Below are positions 36,739-45,903 of a stretch of DNA of 64,000 bases, piece by piece. The stretch is from contig NZ_CP115768.1 of the NCBI RefSeq assembly GCF_027912835.1, positions 2,406,001 through 2,470,000 on the forward strand, in the 5' to 3' direction. The notes beneath the pieces were generated by a model. It saw nothing but the letters and a program-made list of their open reading frames with translations. It searched no databases and was not told where the DNA came from. Positions within the stretch are counted from its first letter, which is position 1. Every line of letters starts with the position of its first letter. The position numbers were made by a program, and so were the translations under genes. This stretch comes from Paracoccus sediminicola. GTDB lineage: Bacteria; Pseudomonadota; Alphaproteobacteria; Rhodobacterales; Rhodobacteraceae.

Positions 36739-38073
36739 TCACTCCCGGATCAGGCGCTTGGCCTTGTGGACGGTTCGCGGAAGGGTTCCCGGTTCGAGGA
36801 TCTCGATATCGAAACGGACGTTCAGCTTGTCGCGGAGCTTCTGCTGCAGGCTCGCTTCCAGACCGTCATCGCTTCCAGCCTCCCGTTCGACCCGCAGCAG
36901 AATGCGCTTCAAAAAGCCCGTCTCGGGATCCTTCATGCCGTCGTCGACAAATATAGCGTATTCGTTTGTCGTGCCCTCATGGGCGCGGACGACGTCCTCG
37001 ACTGCGGACGGGAAGAGGTTCACGCCGCGCACGATAAGCATGTCGTCGCCGCGTCCCTGAACACCGCCGACAAGTCGGGCGTGGGTCCGCCCATCGAGCG
37101 CGACAGACCGGTCACGGACCACGATATCCCCTGTCCACCACCGCACGAGGGGGCATGCCTGCTTGTCCAGATGGGTGAGGACAAGCACGCCCGCCTCACC
37201 ATCGGGCACAGGTTCGTCGGTTTCCGGATCCAGAACCTCGGTATAGATGAAATCTTCTGCTATAACCGGGCCATCCTGCCGAGCGGTGTCCCAGCCAATC
37301 GGCTGGCACTCAAGAGCGCCGTAGCAGTCGAACATCTTCGCACCCCACTGGCGCTCGATGCGTTCGCGCGTGCCCGGAATCGAACCGCCCGGCTCACCAC
37401 CGACACACACCATCTCGACACTCGATTTGCGCAGGTCAACGCCCCGCTTCGCCGCATTTTCGGCAATATGCGCCATGAAGGACGGGGTACCGATCACACA
37501 GCGCGGCTTGTATTCCAAGATCGTGTCGATCTGCCTCTCGGTATCGACGGACCCTCCGGGGATTACGAGTGCGCCGAGATGCTGGGCAGCGAGCGATGCT
37601 CCGAGACCGCCGACAAACCAAGAGTAGCCGAACATGCAGTGAAAAACATCGTCCTTGCGAAGGCCCTGTGCGTAAAGATAGCGCGCATACAGGTCGGACC
37701 AGCGCCCGATGTCGGAATGGCTCCAGAGTACCGGTGCCGGACGCGAGGTGGTGCCGGAGGAATAGTGGACACGAGCCGCGTCAGCCATTTCCACAGCTCT
37801 AAACGTGCCGAAGGGCGGATCCGCAGCAAGCCCGGCCACGTAGTCCTTTTTCTTCGTCAGAGGTAACTTCAAGAGATCCGCAAAATCCGAAAACGCATGC
37901 GGATCGAAACCGGTCTCCTTGAACAGCTTGGCATAATGCGCGCTTTTCTCGCCGACACGAACAAGTTGCGTCTTCAACTGATCAAGCTGGAAAGCTTCGA
38001 TGCGGTCCCGCGACCAGGTCTCGACCTCGTCCCAGATGGTGTCGCTATAGGGTTCCTTGGGCGAAGCGTGCAT
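36739..38073 (-). CDS. Phenylacetate-CoA-ligase family (PaaK-like) acid-CoA ligase
   Basis: 444-aa adenylate-forming enzyme making acyl-CoA from a free acid, ATP and CoA. The start at 38073 has GGGAG upstream and is preferred over 38091. Motifs: VHYSSGTTSRPAPVLWS (P-loop for ATP), GGEPGGSIPGTRERIERQWG, the adenine-binding FDCYGALECQPIG and WTGDIVVRD. The C-terminal domain ends RTVHKAKRLI with the catalytic lysine region. PaaK relatives take phenylacetate or other cyclic acids, so an alicyclic or aromatic acid is plausible. The gene overlaps tetR by 29 bp. Confidence 0.87.
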   Translation of the reverse strand: MHASPKEPYSDTIWDEVETWSRDRIEAFQLDQLKTQLVRVGEKSAHYAKLFKETGFDPHAFSDFADLLKLPLTKKKDYVAGLAADPPFGTFRAVEMADAARVHYSSGTTSRPAPVLWSHSDIGRWSDLYARYLYAQGLRKDDVFHCMFGYSWFVGGLGASLAAQHLGALVIPGGSVDTERQIDTILEYKPRCVIGTPSFMAHIAENAAKRGVDLRKSSVEMVCVGGEPGGSIPGTRERIERQWGAKMFDCYGALECQPIGWDTARQDGPVIAEDFIYTEVLDPETDEPVPDGEAGVLVLTHLDKQACPLVRWWTGDIVVRDRSVALDGRTHARLVGGVQGRGDDMLIVRGVNLFPSAVEDVVRAHEGTTNEYAIFVDDGMKDPETGFLKRILLRVEREAGSDDGLEASLQQKLRDKLNVRFDIEILEPGTLPRTVHKAKRLIRE

Positions 38074-38725
38074 CAATGGGTCTCCCGTCATTTCGCAACC
38101 CGCTCATCGCAAAGTCGACCAGTATTTCTTGAAGCGCGACCGTATCGGCATCGGTCTGAAGCCTGCGCGGCCGATACCAGACGGTGACCCAGTTCATCGC
38201 GCCGAAGAACGGTTTGGTCAGAAGGCGCGGGGACAGGTCCTTGAAGATACGCTCGCGTGCGCCCTGGGCAATTACTTCGGCAAACATTTCTTCGTAGTTG
38301 TCGCGCGAGCGGTTGATTTCGGCAAGCACCTTCGTGTGCCGAAACCCCTTCTGCTCGAACAGATAACGCTCGAGCCCCTGTACTGCTACTTTGTGGATGG
38401 GTGTTTCCGTCAGAAGAAGTTTCACATGCGCATGCGCCATTGCACGCAGCTTGTCTTCGGTCGGGAGGTCGCTTCGTGCGACCGGCTCCACCATCATGGA
38501 CAATCGCTCCATGGCCAACCGCTGGATATCGAAGAAGATCTGCGACTTGCTGCGATAGTGGTAGTAGACCATTCCTTTTGTTGCGCCGATCCGCTCTGCG
38601 ATCGCGTCGATAGATGTCGCTGAATATCCGAAATCCATGAAAAGTTCTGCCGCGACAGAAATGATCTGGCGGCGCGGATCGCGCTCCATTGTGGAATCGG
38701 ATTGTTGGTCTGCGTTCTTGCTCAT
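38045..38725 (-). CDS. TetR family regulator of the catabolic island
   Basis: 226-aa repressor. The N-terminal helix-turn-helix is RRQIISVAAELFMDFGYSATSIDAIAERIGATKGMVYYHYRSK (positions 18-60). The C-terminal half is a helical ligand domain related to the TetR_C group that senses acyl-CoA (KRRRLQ-like tail near YRPRRLQTDADTVA). It lies inside the leftward operon and is therefore probably autoregulated. Four CATAC-N6-GTATG sites at the three operon promoters are its likely targets, with an acyl-CoA intermediate as inducer. Confidence 0.88.
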   Translation of the reverse strand: MSKNADQQSDSTMERDPRRQIISVAAELFMDFGYSATSIDAIAERIGATKGMVYYHYRSKSQIFFDIQRLAMERLSMMVEPVARSDLPTEDKLRAMAHAHVKLLLTETPIHKVAVQGLERYLFEQKGFRHTKVLAEINRSRDNYEEMFAEVIAQGARERIFKDLSPRLLTKPFFGAMNWVTVWYRPRRLQTDADTVALQEILVDFAMSGLRNDGRPIDARFAQGTL

Positions 38726-38755
38726 CAGGCTGGTGCTTTCGACGCTCGAGTAACC

Positions 38756-39916
38756 TCATTTTGCCGCCGAAGCATCTTTGTGAATCGACCGCGCCAGAAC
38801 CAGCCGCTGGATCTCCGATGTGCCCTCGTAGATCTGCAGGATTCGCTGGTCGCGGTAGAGTCGTTCGGCGACATTCGGCTTGCAATAGCCGAAACCGCCC
38901 CAGATCTGAACTGCCGTGTCGGCGGCGCGGTGCGAAACTTCCGATGTGTAGAGTTTAGACATCGCTCCAAGCGAGGATACGTCTTCGCCGGCATCATAGG
39001 CTCTCGCAGCCTCGTAAAGCATCATCCGGGCTGCTGAGACTTCTGTCGCCATGTCCGCAAGGGCAAAGCCGATCCCCTGGTTTTCGATGATCTTCTTACC
39101 GAATGCCTCACGGTCGGCGGCACGCGCCGACGCGGTGTCGTAGGCGCCCAGCGCAAGGCCGGTCGACTGCGCCGAAACCATGATGCGGCCGACGGTCAGC
39201 GTCTGCAGGGCGAGACGCAAGGCCCGCCCCTCTTCGCCAACCTGTGCTTCGGCACTGACCCAGGTATCGAGCTTCAGGTTCGAAGTCTGGGTTCCACGAA
39301 TGCCCATCTTGTCGTTCAACTCATCGATCTCGACACCATCTGCTTCCTTGTCGACCATGAAGGCGGTAATGCCGCGTCCCCCGGCGGCCGGATCGGTTTT
39401 GGCGAAAACCACGTAATAGCGCGACGCTCCGCCATTTCCGATCCAGTACTTTTCACCCCGGATCCGCCAGCCTCCATTCTCGCGTAAGGCTGTCGCGGTG
39501 ATGGCCGCTGCATCCGAACCGGTGGAGCGTTCGGAAAGGGCAAACGAGGTTGCCGTTCCCTCTGCCATAGCGCCAAGATAAAGTTTTTTCTGCGCTTCTG
39601 TGCCGCCCAGAAGGACCGGAAAGGCGCCGAGCTGGCAGGCGCAGAGGATCGCAGCCGTCGACGCGCAGCCTCGCCCGATCCGCTCGACGACCGCAACGGT
39701 CGTTCGAAGGGGCGCACCCCTTCCGCCATAGGCCTCAGGAATGAAAAGCCCGGCGAGACCGCTATCGACCAGCGCCTCGACGTTTTCCCAGGGATAGCGT
39801 TGTTCGCGGTCGAGTTTGTCGGCCAGCGGCGCGAACTTCTCGTCCGTCAGGCGAGCAGCCTTGTCCAACCACGCGCGCGCATCCTCGTCTAGTTTCGGTT
39901 CCCAAATGACACCCAT
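38756..39916 (-). CDS. Acyl-CoA dehydrogenase
   Basis: FAD enzyme of 386 aa that makes the 2,3-double bond of an acyl-CoA and passes electrons to ETF. The start ATG 39916 overlaps the livM stop; GTG 39919 is the alternative. Landmarks are IPEAYGGRGAPLRTTVAVVERIG, the FAD loop FALSERSTGSDAAAI, GNGGASRYYVVFAKTD and YCKPNVAERLYRDQRILQIYEGTSEIQRLVLARSI near the end. The catalytic glutamate is the E of YEGTSEIQR, typical of short-chain and branched-chain members. Confidence 0.92.
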   Translation of the reverse strand: MGVIWEPKLDEDARAWLDKAARLTDEKFAPLADKLDREQRYPWENVEALVDSGLAGLFIPEAYGGRGAPLRTTVAVVERIGRGCASTAAILCACQLGAFPVLLGGTEAQKKLYLGAMAEGTATSFALSERSTGSDAAAITATALRENGGWRIRGEKYWIGNGGASRYYVVFAKTDPAAGGRGITAFMVDKEADGVEIDELNDKMGIRGTQTSNLKLDTWVSAEAQVGEEGRALRLALQTLTVGRIMVSAQSTGLALGAYDTASARAADREAFGKKIIENQGIGFALADMATEVSAARMMLYEAARAYDAGEDVSSLGAMSKLYTSEVSHRAADTAVQIWGGFGYCKPNVAERLYRDQRILQIYEGTSEIQRLVLARSIHKDASAAK

Positions 39917-40911
39917 CACGTGCTCCTCGTATTTTTGCTATCGGCAATGGCCTGAACCTGTTTCGCACTGTTTGGCTTCAGCACCCTGAAACCGCTCCGG
40001 AACAGGCCGAGCAGACCGCCCGGCAGGAAGGACAGAACCAGAATGAGAACCGTGCCGAGTATAATGCGATCCACATAGGCGCCGTAGGACAGGAAGCGTT
40101 CCTGCAGGATGATGAGAGCGACCCCCGCGAGTGGTGCAAGCAACACACGCCTGCCGATCAGCACCACCGCCGTCAGGATCAGGATCAGAAAGTAGATCGC
40201 AAGAACGTCGGCGCTTATATAGGCGCGCTGGTAAGCGTAGAGCCATCCTGCGGAGGCCGTGATCGGCGCAGAGAACAGGAAGACCTGCATCCTGACCGCT
40301 GCAGGATTGATGCCGCTCATCGTGGCGAGTGCGGGGTTGAGATGCACCGTCATGGCAGCGTGGCCGAGGCGCGAGCGCCTGAAGCTCGATACGAACCACA
40401 GCGCGACGAGCAGCAGCATCCAAGCCACAGGCCAGAGGTCGCGGTCATTCCGGGCAGTGAAGCCTGGCAGCGAAAAGACCGGTATGCCGCTGATTCCGTC
40501 CGAACCACCGATGAAGGTCCAGTTAGAGGCGATGGTCATTGCGACGACTGTCACGGCGTAGGTCACGAGCGAGAATACAAATTGCCGAAGTCTCAAGGTC
40601 GCCAGCGCGATTGCGCCGGCCACGACAAGCGTCAGGACGATCGTCGCGGCAAGCGAGACAAGTGGATTGGCGCCTAAGCGGCTGGTGGTCATCGCCGTGG
40701 TGTAAGCGCCGATCGCGAAGAAAACCGTATGGGCGAGGCTGACCTCACCAAGGTCGGAAACGATGATGTCAAGCCCGTAGGCCATGACCGCGAAGATCGC
40801 GATGACGACGAGAGCAGAATAGACCGCGCTGCTGCCGCCGAGGGCCATCGGCAGGAAGAATCCGCCAATGCCAAGAATGATCCACATGCCAGCTTGAGCG
40901 ACGCCTGACAT
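39916..40911 (-). CDS. livM: Branched-chain-type ABC permease
   Basis: Inner-membrane permease of 331 aa with eight to nine helices. The family signature ALVVIAIFAVMAYGLDIIVSDLGEVSLAHTVFFAIGAYT (residues 32-70) is complete. Relatives carry branched amino acids, but in catabolic islands they often import aromatic or alicyclic acids. The neighbourhood argues for the latter. It begins 1 bp after livH. Confidence 0.9.
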   Translation of the reverse strand: MSGVAQAGMWIILGIGGFFLPMALGGSSAVYSALVVIAIFAVMAYGLDIIVSDLGEVSLAHTVFFAIGAYTTAMTTSRLGANPLVSLAATIVLTLVVAGAIALATLRLRQFVFSLVTYAVTVVAMTIASNWTFIGGSDGISGIPVFSLPGFTARNDRDLWPVAWMLLLVALWFVSSFRRSRLGHAAMTVHLNPALATMSGINPAAVRMQVFLFSAPITASAGWLYAYQRAYISADVLAIYFLILILTAVVLIGRRVLLAPLAGVALIILQERFLSYGAYVDRIILGTVLILVLSFLPGGLLGLFRSGFRVLKPNSAKQVQAIADSKNTRST

Positions 40912-40912
40912 C

Positions 40913-41779
40913 CTAGCGACCTCCTGCAGATGCGGCGAGCCCGCCTGGTCGCACTACGAGAAACGCGATGAGGACAAGGAAGACCGCAGCCGTAACATAG
41001 GCCGACGAGACATATGCACCGAAGAATGCGGTAAAAAGACCGATACTTAGACCGGCAAGATAGCTGCCTGTCACCGAGCCGATCCCCCCAAGAACAACGA
41101 CAACGAAAGTGATAATGACCTCATCAAATCCCATGGAGGTGAGAATTGGTGTCCGCGGCGCCACCAGCGCCGCGGCGAGAGCGACTGCGGCGCCCTCAAA
41201 GGCGAAAACCCCGAGATAGACCTTGCTGATGTCGATGCCGGCGAGTTGCGCCAATTTGGGATCCTCAGCAACCATACGAACCAGTCGGCCGAGATGGCTA
41301 CGATCGAGTGTCAGCTTTAGACCAATGAACACGAGGATCGCGACGATCACGAGCGCAATGTCCTGCCATGTGATCCAGATATTGCCGATATAAATGTCAC
41401 GCAGCGAAAGTGGCGTGTCGAGGATCTGACCGGTCGATCCGAAGGTCAGGGCAGCCCCGCCCTCAAGCACGTATCCGAAGCCAAGCGTGACGATCATAAC
41501 CGAAACGAGGTCCTGGCGGATCGTGAGGCCCAGCATAGTCCGTTGCATCACGAATCCTATCGCAATTCCAGCCATCATGGCGAGCGGTATGGCCATGAGG
41601 TAAGGCAGGCCCCAAGAGTCCATGGCAAACCAGGTGACGAAGGCTGCGACCATGTAGATCTGACCGTGAGCGAAGTTAACAAGCCGCGCCACACCGAGGA
41701 GCACGGTCCACCCGATGGCGATCAGAGCATAGGCATGACCGAGCACAATCCCGTTAATGACCTGCTGGAGAAAGTTCAT
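40913..41779 (-). CDS. livH: Branched-chain-type ABC permease
   Basis: Inner-membrane permease of 288 aa. The start NFLQQVINGIVLGHAYALIAIG and RLVNFAHGQIYMVAAFVTW are LivH hallmarks; VVVLGGIGSVTGSYLAGL is the conserved coupling region. The start overlaps the livF stop by 4 bp. It forms the membrane pair with livM. Confidence 0.92.
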   Translation of the reverse strand: MNFLQQVINGIVLGHAYALIAIGWTVLLGVARLVNFAHGQIYMVAAFVTWFAMDSWGLPYLMAIPLAMMAGIAIGFVMQRTMLGLTIRQDLVSVMIVTLGFGYVLEGGAALTFGSTGQILDTPLSLRDIYIGNIWITWQDIALVIVAILVFIGLKLTLDRSHLGRLVRMVAEDPKLAQLAGIDISKVYLGVFAFEGAAVALAAALVAPRTPILTSMGFDEVIITFVVVVLGGIGSVTGSYLAGLSIGLFTAFFGAYVSSAYVTAAVFLVLIAFLVVRPGGLAASAGGR

Positions 41780-42510
41780 GCAGCGGCTCCCAGATAGGCT
41801 TCTGCAATGCGCTTGTCTTCGCGCATCTCGTCTGCTGTGCCAGACGTCACGATCCGACCACGTTCCAGCAGCATCAGCCGGTCGACGACCTTCAGCGCTG
41901 CTTCTACATTTTGCTCGATCAGCAGCACAGTCAGACCGTCGTTGGCAAGATCGTGGATCGTGCTCAATACGCTCGACACGAGTTTCGGTGCGAGGCCGAT
42001 CGACGGCTCGTCAAGACAGAGAACACGCGGGGCGAGGCGAAGCGCACGAGCAATGCCGAGCATCTGACGCTCCCCGCCCGAAAGCTGGCTTCCAAGGTGA
42101 TGGCGACGCTTGGCGAGGTTCGGAAAGAGATCGTAAATGTCATCCAGGGAATAAATGTCACGCCCGGCCCCAGGATTGGTCGCTGCATGAGCCAGATTGT
42201 CGGCGACGCTCATCTGGCTGAAGATTAATGTGCTCTCGGGGATCAGAAGAAGACCGCGGCGGACGCGCTGCGCGGTGGACATCTGGCTGACGTCCTCACC
42301 GTCGAGCTCGACCCGGCCCGAAACTTTGGGATCGCCGCGTGACCAGCCGAGGATGGCGCCGACCAGCGTGGACTTGCCAGCGCCATTGGGCCCGACAACA
42401 CCGAGCAGTTCGCCGCGGCGAACTGTCAGCTTGCCGATCACCAAAGCCCGGTTGCCGCCATAATCGGCCGTGAGGTCCGTGATGGTCAGGATGGGATCGC
42501 TGATGCTCAT
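41776..42510 (-). CDS. livF: Branched-chain-type ABC ATPase
   Basis: Cytoplasmic ATPase of 244 aa. Walker A is GPNGAGKST, the signature LSGGERQMLGIARALRLAP and Walker B VLCLDEPSIGLAPKLV, the LivF-specific sequence. The start overlaps the livG stop by 4 bp. Confidence 0.93.
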   Translation of the reverse strand: MSISDPILTITDLTADYGGNRALVIGKLTVRRGELLGVVGPNGAGKSTLVGAILGWSRGDPKVSGRVELDGEDVSQMSTAQRVRRGLLLIPESTLIFSQMSVADNLAHAATNPGAGRDIYSLDDIYDLFPNLAKRRHHLGSQLSGGERQMLGIARALRLAPRVLCLDEPSIGLAPKLVSSVLSTIHDLANDGLTVLLIEQNVEAALKVVDRLMLLERGRIVTSGTADEMREDKRIAEAYLGAAA

Positions 42511-43286
42511 GCCGCGCGCCCCAGATAGGCTTCGAGAACCGCCGGAGACTTGCGGATCTCCGCCGGGGTCCCGCTGGCAATCATTCTGCCTTGATCAAGC
42601 ACGACAATTCTGTCGGTGACGCTCATGATCAAATCCATGTGATGCTCAATGATAACGAGGGTCATGCCCTGTGACTGAAGACGACGGAGCAAGGCGACCA
42701 GCCTCTTCATGTCCTCGCCTCCCAGGCCCGCCGCAGGCTCATCAAGGAGGAGGATGTCGGCCCCCGTTGCATTTGCGAGCGCGATTGAGAGGGACCGTTG
42801 GGTGCCGTACGGGACCTCGCCGGGCCGGGCGTCGTGGAAACGTTCGGGAATTTGCATCTGGTTCAGTGCATCCCGCGCTTCTTGCCGGGCGCGCTTGGCC
42901 CCTGCATGAGAGGCTATCGGCCGAAAGATCGTCCGCGCCAATGACGAGCCGTGTTCATGCTGGCTTACAGCCACCATGTTCTCCAGCACGCTCATTTCGG
43001 CAAAGAAGGCGTTCTGCTGAAAGGCCCGCCTCAGCCCGTATGACGGAAGACGGTAGGGGGGCACGTCCGTGACGTCCTCTTCGCCGATTTGAACGCGTCC
43101 CTCCCGCGTCACCATGTTAGTGATTGCGTTGTAGCAGGTGCTTTTTCCGGCGCCGTTCGGCCCGATTATACCGAGGATCTCTCCGGGCGCGACCTCGAAT
43201 GTTACACCATCGAGGGCGCGAAGAGCCCCGAAGGACACTCCCAGCTCCTCGACCTTGAGCGATTTGCCCTGATGTTTGGTAGACAC
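42507..43286 (-). CDS. livG: Branched-chain-type ABC ATPase
   Basis: Cytoplasmic ATPase of 259 aa, with a GTG start preceded by AGGAG. Walker A is GPNGAGKST, the signature is changed to VPYGTQRSLSIALA as in many LivG proteins, and Walker B is ILLLDEPAAGLGGED. GLRRAFQQNAFFAEMSVLEN is the Q-loop region. It follows the binding-protein gene by 20 bp. Confidence 0.92.
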   Translation of the reverse strand: MSTKHQGKSLKVEELGVSFGALRALDGVTFEVAPGEILGIIGPNGAGKSTCYNAITNMVTREGRVQIGEEDVTDVPPYRLPSYGLRRAFQQNAFFAEMSVLENMVAVSQHEHGSSLARTIFRPIASHAGAKRARQEARDALNQMQIPERFHDARPGEVPYGTQRSLSIALANATGADILLLDEPAAGLGGEDMKRLVALLRRLQSQGMTLVIIEHHMDLIMSVTDRIVVLDQGRMIASGTPAEIRKSPAVLEAYLGRAA

Positions 43287-43306
43287 CGCGCTGGCTCCTG
43301 TCGTAC

Positions 43307-44476
43307 TCAGTTCTGGCCGTCGCGGACAACGATCTCGCCGTCGGCCACATCGAACAGATAATGGTTGGAGATGAGCTGGCCACTGTCCTCAAAGGCGACG
43401 TCACCAAAAATGGTGCCATTAAATCTGCCGCCTCGGATGCGTTCGGCAACTGCGTCCTTTTCGAACGAACCGACCTCTTCAACAGCCATCGCCCAGACCT
43501 GAAGCGCAGCGGCGCCCAATGCCATGAACTTGTCCGGCGTGTAATCATGCATTTCCTCGGTCTTCGCCACGAAGCGCTGGTTCATCTCGTTCGATGCGAA
43601 GGGTTCTACATTCGGGAAATAGATGTCGGCTCCGATGAGGCCGTCCGCGCCGGGGCCGGCCACCTCGATCACGCTTGGTGCAACCGTCCCGACCGCGGCG
43701 ACCAGTTCGCCTGGAAGTCGCGAACGCTTCGCCTGCCGGATAAGCGCCGGCATGCCGAGCCCCTCATTCGCGTTGATCGCGACCGTCACGTCAGGATTGG
43801 CTGACCGGACGTTGGACAGTTGTACGCGGAAATCAGCCTGCTCGAACGGGAACTTTTCTTCAGCGACTTTTTCATATTCGTGGCCCATCGCTTGCAGCGC
43901 ACCCTCAATCGATTCCTGGGCACCATTGCCGTAGGCGTCGTTCTCGGTCAGGAACGCGACACGCGTGAATTCGTTGTCGGCGATGTAACGTGCGACCACT
44001 TCGCCATCCTGCGCATTGGAGCTGTTGAACCGCACCGGTAGCGAGTTGCCTTCGCCGGAAAGGATCGGGTCGGCCTTTGAAATGGCCGTGAGGTCGAGAA
44101 TGCCGGCACGGCTGATGACCGGCTGCATCGCCAGCGTCACCGGGCTGTTCCAGCCCTCGATGATGACCTCGACACCTTCGGAAATCAATTCGTTGGCACG
44201 CGAGACACCGACCGCCGGCGTACTTTCGTCATCACGGCTGACCAGTTCGATCTGGCGTCCCATGACCCCGCCTTCTTCGTTGATGATATCTGCCATAGCC
44301 TCAATTGCCCAGTTCACGTGCTGACCCTGTGGGCCGGCACCGCCGCTCAACGGAAAGATGAGCCCAACCTTTACTGGCTCGCCACCATCGCTGCTCTGAT
44401 CCTGCGCATGGGCGAAATTCAGCGAGGCGCCGAACGTCGCGGCGGCGAGTAATATTCCCTTCAACCTGTTTCCCAT
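43307..44476 (-). CDS. Branched-chain-type ABC binding protein, copy 1
   Basis: Secreted 389-aa type I periplasmic binding protein. Signal peptide MGNRLKGILLAAATFGASLNFAHA is followed by QDQSS. The start at 44476 has GGGAGGAAG upstream. KVGLIFPLSGGAGPQGQH and the ligand-pocket blocks RDDESTPAVGVSRANELI, FLTENDAYGNGA and NEGLGMPALIRQAKRSRLPG are conserved in copy 2. The proteins are very similar throughout (well over half of residues identical by eye), pointing to a tandem duplication. Confidence 0.9.
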   Translation of the reverse strand: MGNRLKGILLAAATFGASLNFAHAQDQSSDGGEPVKVGLIFPLSGGAGPQGQHVNWAIEAMADIINEEGGVMGRQIELVSRDDESTPAVGVSRANELISEGVEVIIEGWNSPVTLAMQPVISRAGILDLTAISKADPILSGEGNSLPVRFNSSNAQDGEVVARYIADNEFTRVAFLTENDAYGNGAQESIEGALQAMGHEYEKVAEEKFPFEQADFRVQLSNVRSANPDVTVAINANEGLGMPALIRQAKRSRLPGELVAAVGTVAPSVIEVAGPGADGLIGADIYFPNVEPFASNEMNQRFVAKTEEMHDYTPDKFMALGAAALQVWAMAVEEVGSFEKDAVAERIRGGRFNGTIFGDVAFEDSGQLISNHYLFDVADGEIVVRDGQN

Positions 44477-44534
44477 CGTGGCTTCCTCCCAGTTGGACGC
44501 GTATGTTTCTGTGTTCGGTGGACAGCCTGTCGAA

Positions 44535-45710
44535 CTATTTCGCCGATGAGCTTTCCCCGGGTGTCTCGTCCCCGTCATCGACCACAATGGTCTGCCCAGA
44601 GACTGAGAACGTGAAGTGATTGCTGATCATCTGACCATTGTCTTCAAAGGTGATGTCGCCAAGGATGGTGTTCTCGAAGCTGCCGCCCCTGATTCGCTCA
44701 CCTACCGCGCCTTTTTCGAAGGATCCGACATCGCTAACCGCCTGAGACCAGATCTGAAGCGCAACAGCGCCGAGTGCCATGTACTTGTCGGGCGTGTAGT
44801 CGAACTCGCCCTCGACCTTAGCGACAAAGCGCTGATTAGCTTCGTTCGACGCGAAGGGCTCGACATTCGGGAAGTAGATATCAGCGCCGACCAGCCCGTC
44901 GGCGGTGTCGCCCGCGACATCAATGACGCTCGGCGCGACCGTACCGACCGCAGCAACAAGCTGACCCGGCAGGCGCGAGCGTTTTGCCTGTCTGATAAGC
45001 GCCGGCATGCCGAGTCCTTCATTGGCGCTGATCGCCACCGTGACGTCCGGATTGGCAGCCTTGACGTTGGATAGCTGAACGCGGAAATCGGATTGCTCGA
45101 ACGGGAATTTCTCTTCCGCTACCTTCTGGTACTCATAGTCCATCTCGGCGAACGCATCCTCTATCGCCTGCTGCGCCCCATTGCCGTACGCGTCATTCTC
45201 GGTGAGGAAGGCCACGCGGGTCCAGCCGTTCTCGGCGATGTAATTGGCGGTCACGACGCCATTCTGAGCGTTTGAACTGTTCAGGCGAACCGCAAGCGCA
45301 TTGCCTTCACCGGACAGAATTCCGTCGGCACTTGAAAAAACCGTGATGTCCATGATGTCGGCCCGGTCGATGACCGGCTGCATGGCCAGTGTGACCGGGC
45401 TGTTCCAGCCTTCGATGAAAACCTCGACGCCTTCGCTGATCAGTTCATTGGCCCGCGAGACGCCGATCGCAGGTGTGCTCTCATCGTCGCGGCTGATCAG
45501 TTCGATCTGCCGCCCGAGAACGCCGCCCTGCTCATTGAGGATTTCGGCCATTGCCTGAATGGCCTGAATGACATGCCGTCCCTGCGGGCCGGCCCCCCCG
45601 CTTTGCGGAAAGATTACCCCTACCTTCACGGGGCCCTCTTGCGAGGAGGCCATGGCGGGAATGGCGACGGCTGCGGCGAGCAGCACCGATGCGACGATTC
45701 TTGCCTTCAT
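44535..45710 (-). CDS. Branched-chain-type ABC binding protein, copy 2
   Basis: Secreted 391-aa paralogue of the preceding gene and first gene of the leftward operon. The signal peptide MKARIVASVLLAAAVAIPAMA precedes SSQEG. The start at 45710 has GGAGGACTTC upstream. The same pocket blocks occur, but the signal peptides, the C-terminal tail (GDETPGESSSAK) and loops around residues 130-140 (ADIMDITVFSSADGIL against ILDLTAISKADPIL) differ, so the two may prefer different ligands. The operator at 45731 lies 21 bp upstream of the start. Confidence 0.9.
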   Translation of the reverse strand: MKARIVASVLLAAAVAIPAMASSQEGPVKVGVIFPQSGGAGPQGRHVIQAIQAMAEILNEQGGVLGRQIELISRDDESTPAIGVSRANELISEGVEVFIEGWNSPVTLAMQPVIDRADIMDITVFSSADGILSGEGNALAVRLNSSNAQNGVVTANYIAENGWTRVAFLTENDAYGNGAQQAIEDAFAEMDYEYQKVAEEKFPFEQSDFRVQLSNVKAANPDVTVAISANEGLGMPALIRQAKRSRLPGQLVAAVGTVAPSVIDVAGDTADGLVGADIYFPNVEPFASNEANQRFVAKVEGEFDYTPDKYMALGAVALQIWSQAVSDVGSFEKGAVGERIRGGSFENTILGDITFEDNGQMISNHFTFSVSGQTIVVDDGDETPGESSSAK

Positions 45711-45730
45711 GAAGTCCTCCCAACAAGAAG

Positions 45731-45746
45731 CATACTGCACAGTATG
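45731..45746. promoter_or_regulatory. TetR-type operator CATAC-N6-GTATG, leftward operon
   Basis: CATACTGCACAGTATG: a perfect 5+5 inverted repeat with a 6-bp spacer, 21 bp upstream of the first gene of the leftward operon. It shares its arms with three further sites in the island (45862, 55310, 55397). Confidence 0.8.
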
Positions 45747-45861
45747 ATCGATACGTCAACTGTTCATAAACCTATTATTACGCGCTCTCTGGGCTCTGTG
45801 ATGCTAATAAAGGTATGGATTTGTCCATAAGTGCCGACTTAATTCGGTTACTGGTTGCAAT

Positions 45862-45877
45862 CATACCAATCAGTATG
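45862..45877. promoter_or_regulatory. TetR-type operator CATAC-N6-GTATG, rightward operon
   Basis: CATACCAATCAGTATG with perfect arms, 27 bp upstream of the first gene (ATG 45904) of the rightward operon. The core CCAATCAG resembles sites of TetR regulators of acyl-CoA metabolism. Confidence 0.8.
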
Positions 45878-45903
45878 TAAGAGTGATCGGTGGAGGAAAT
45901 CGC

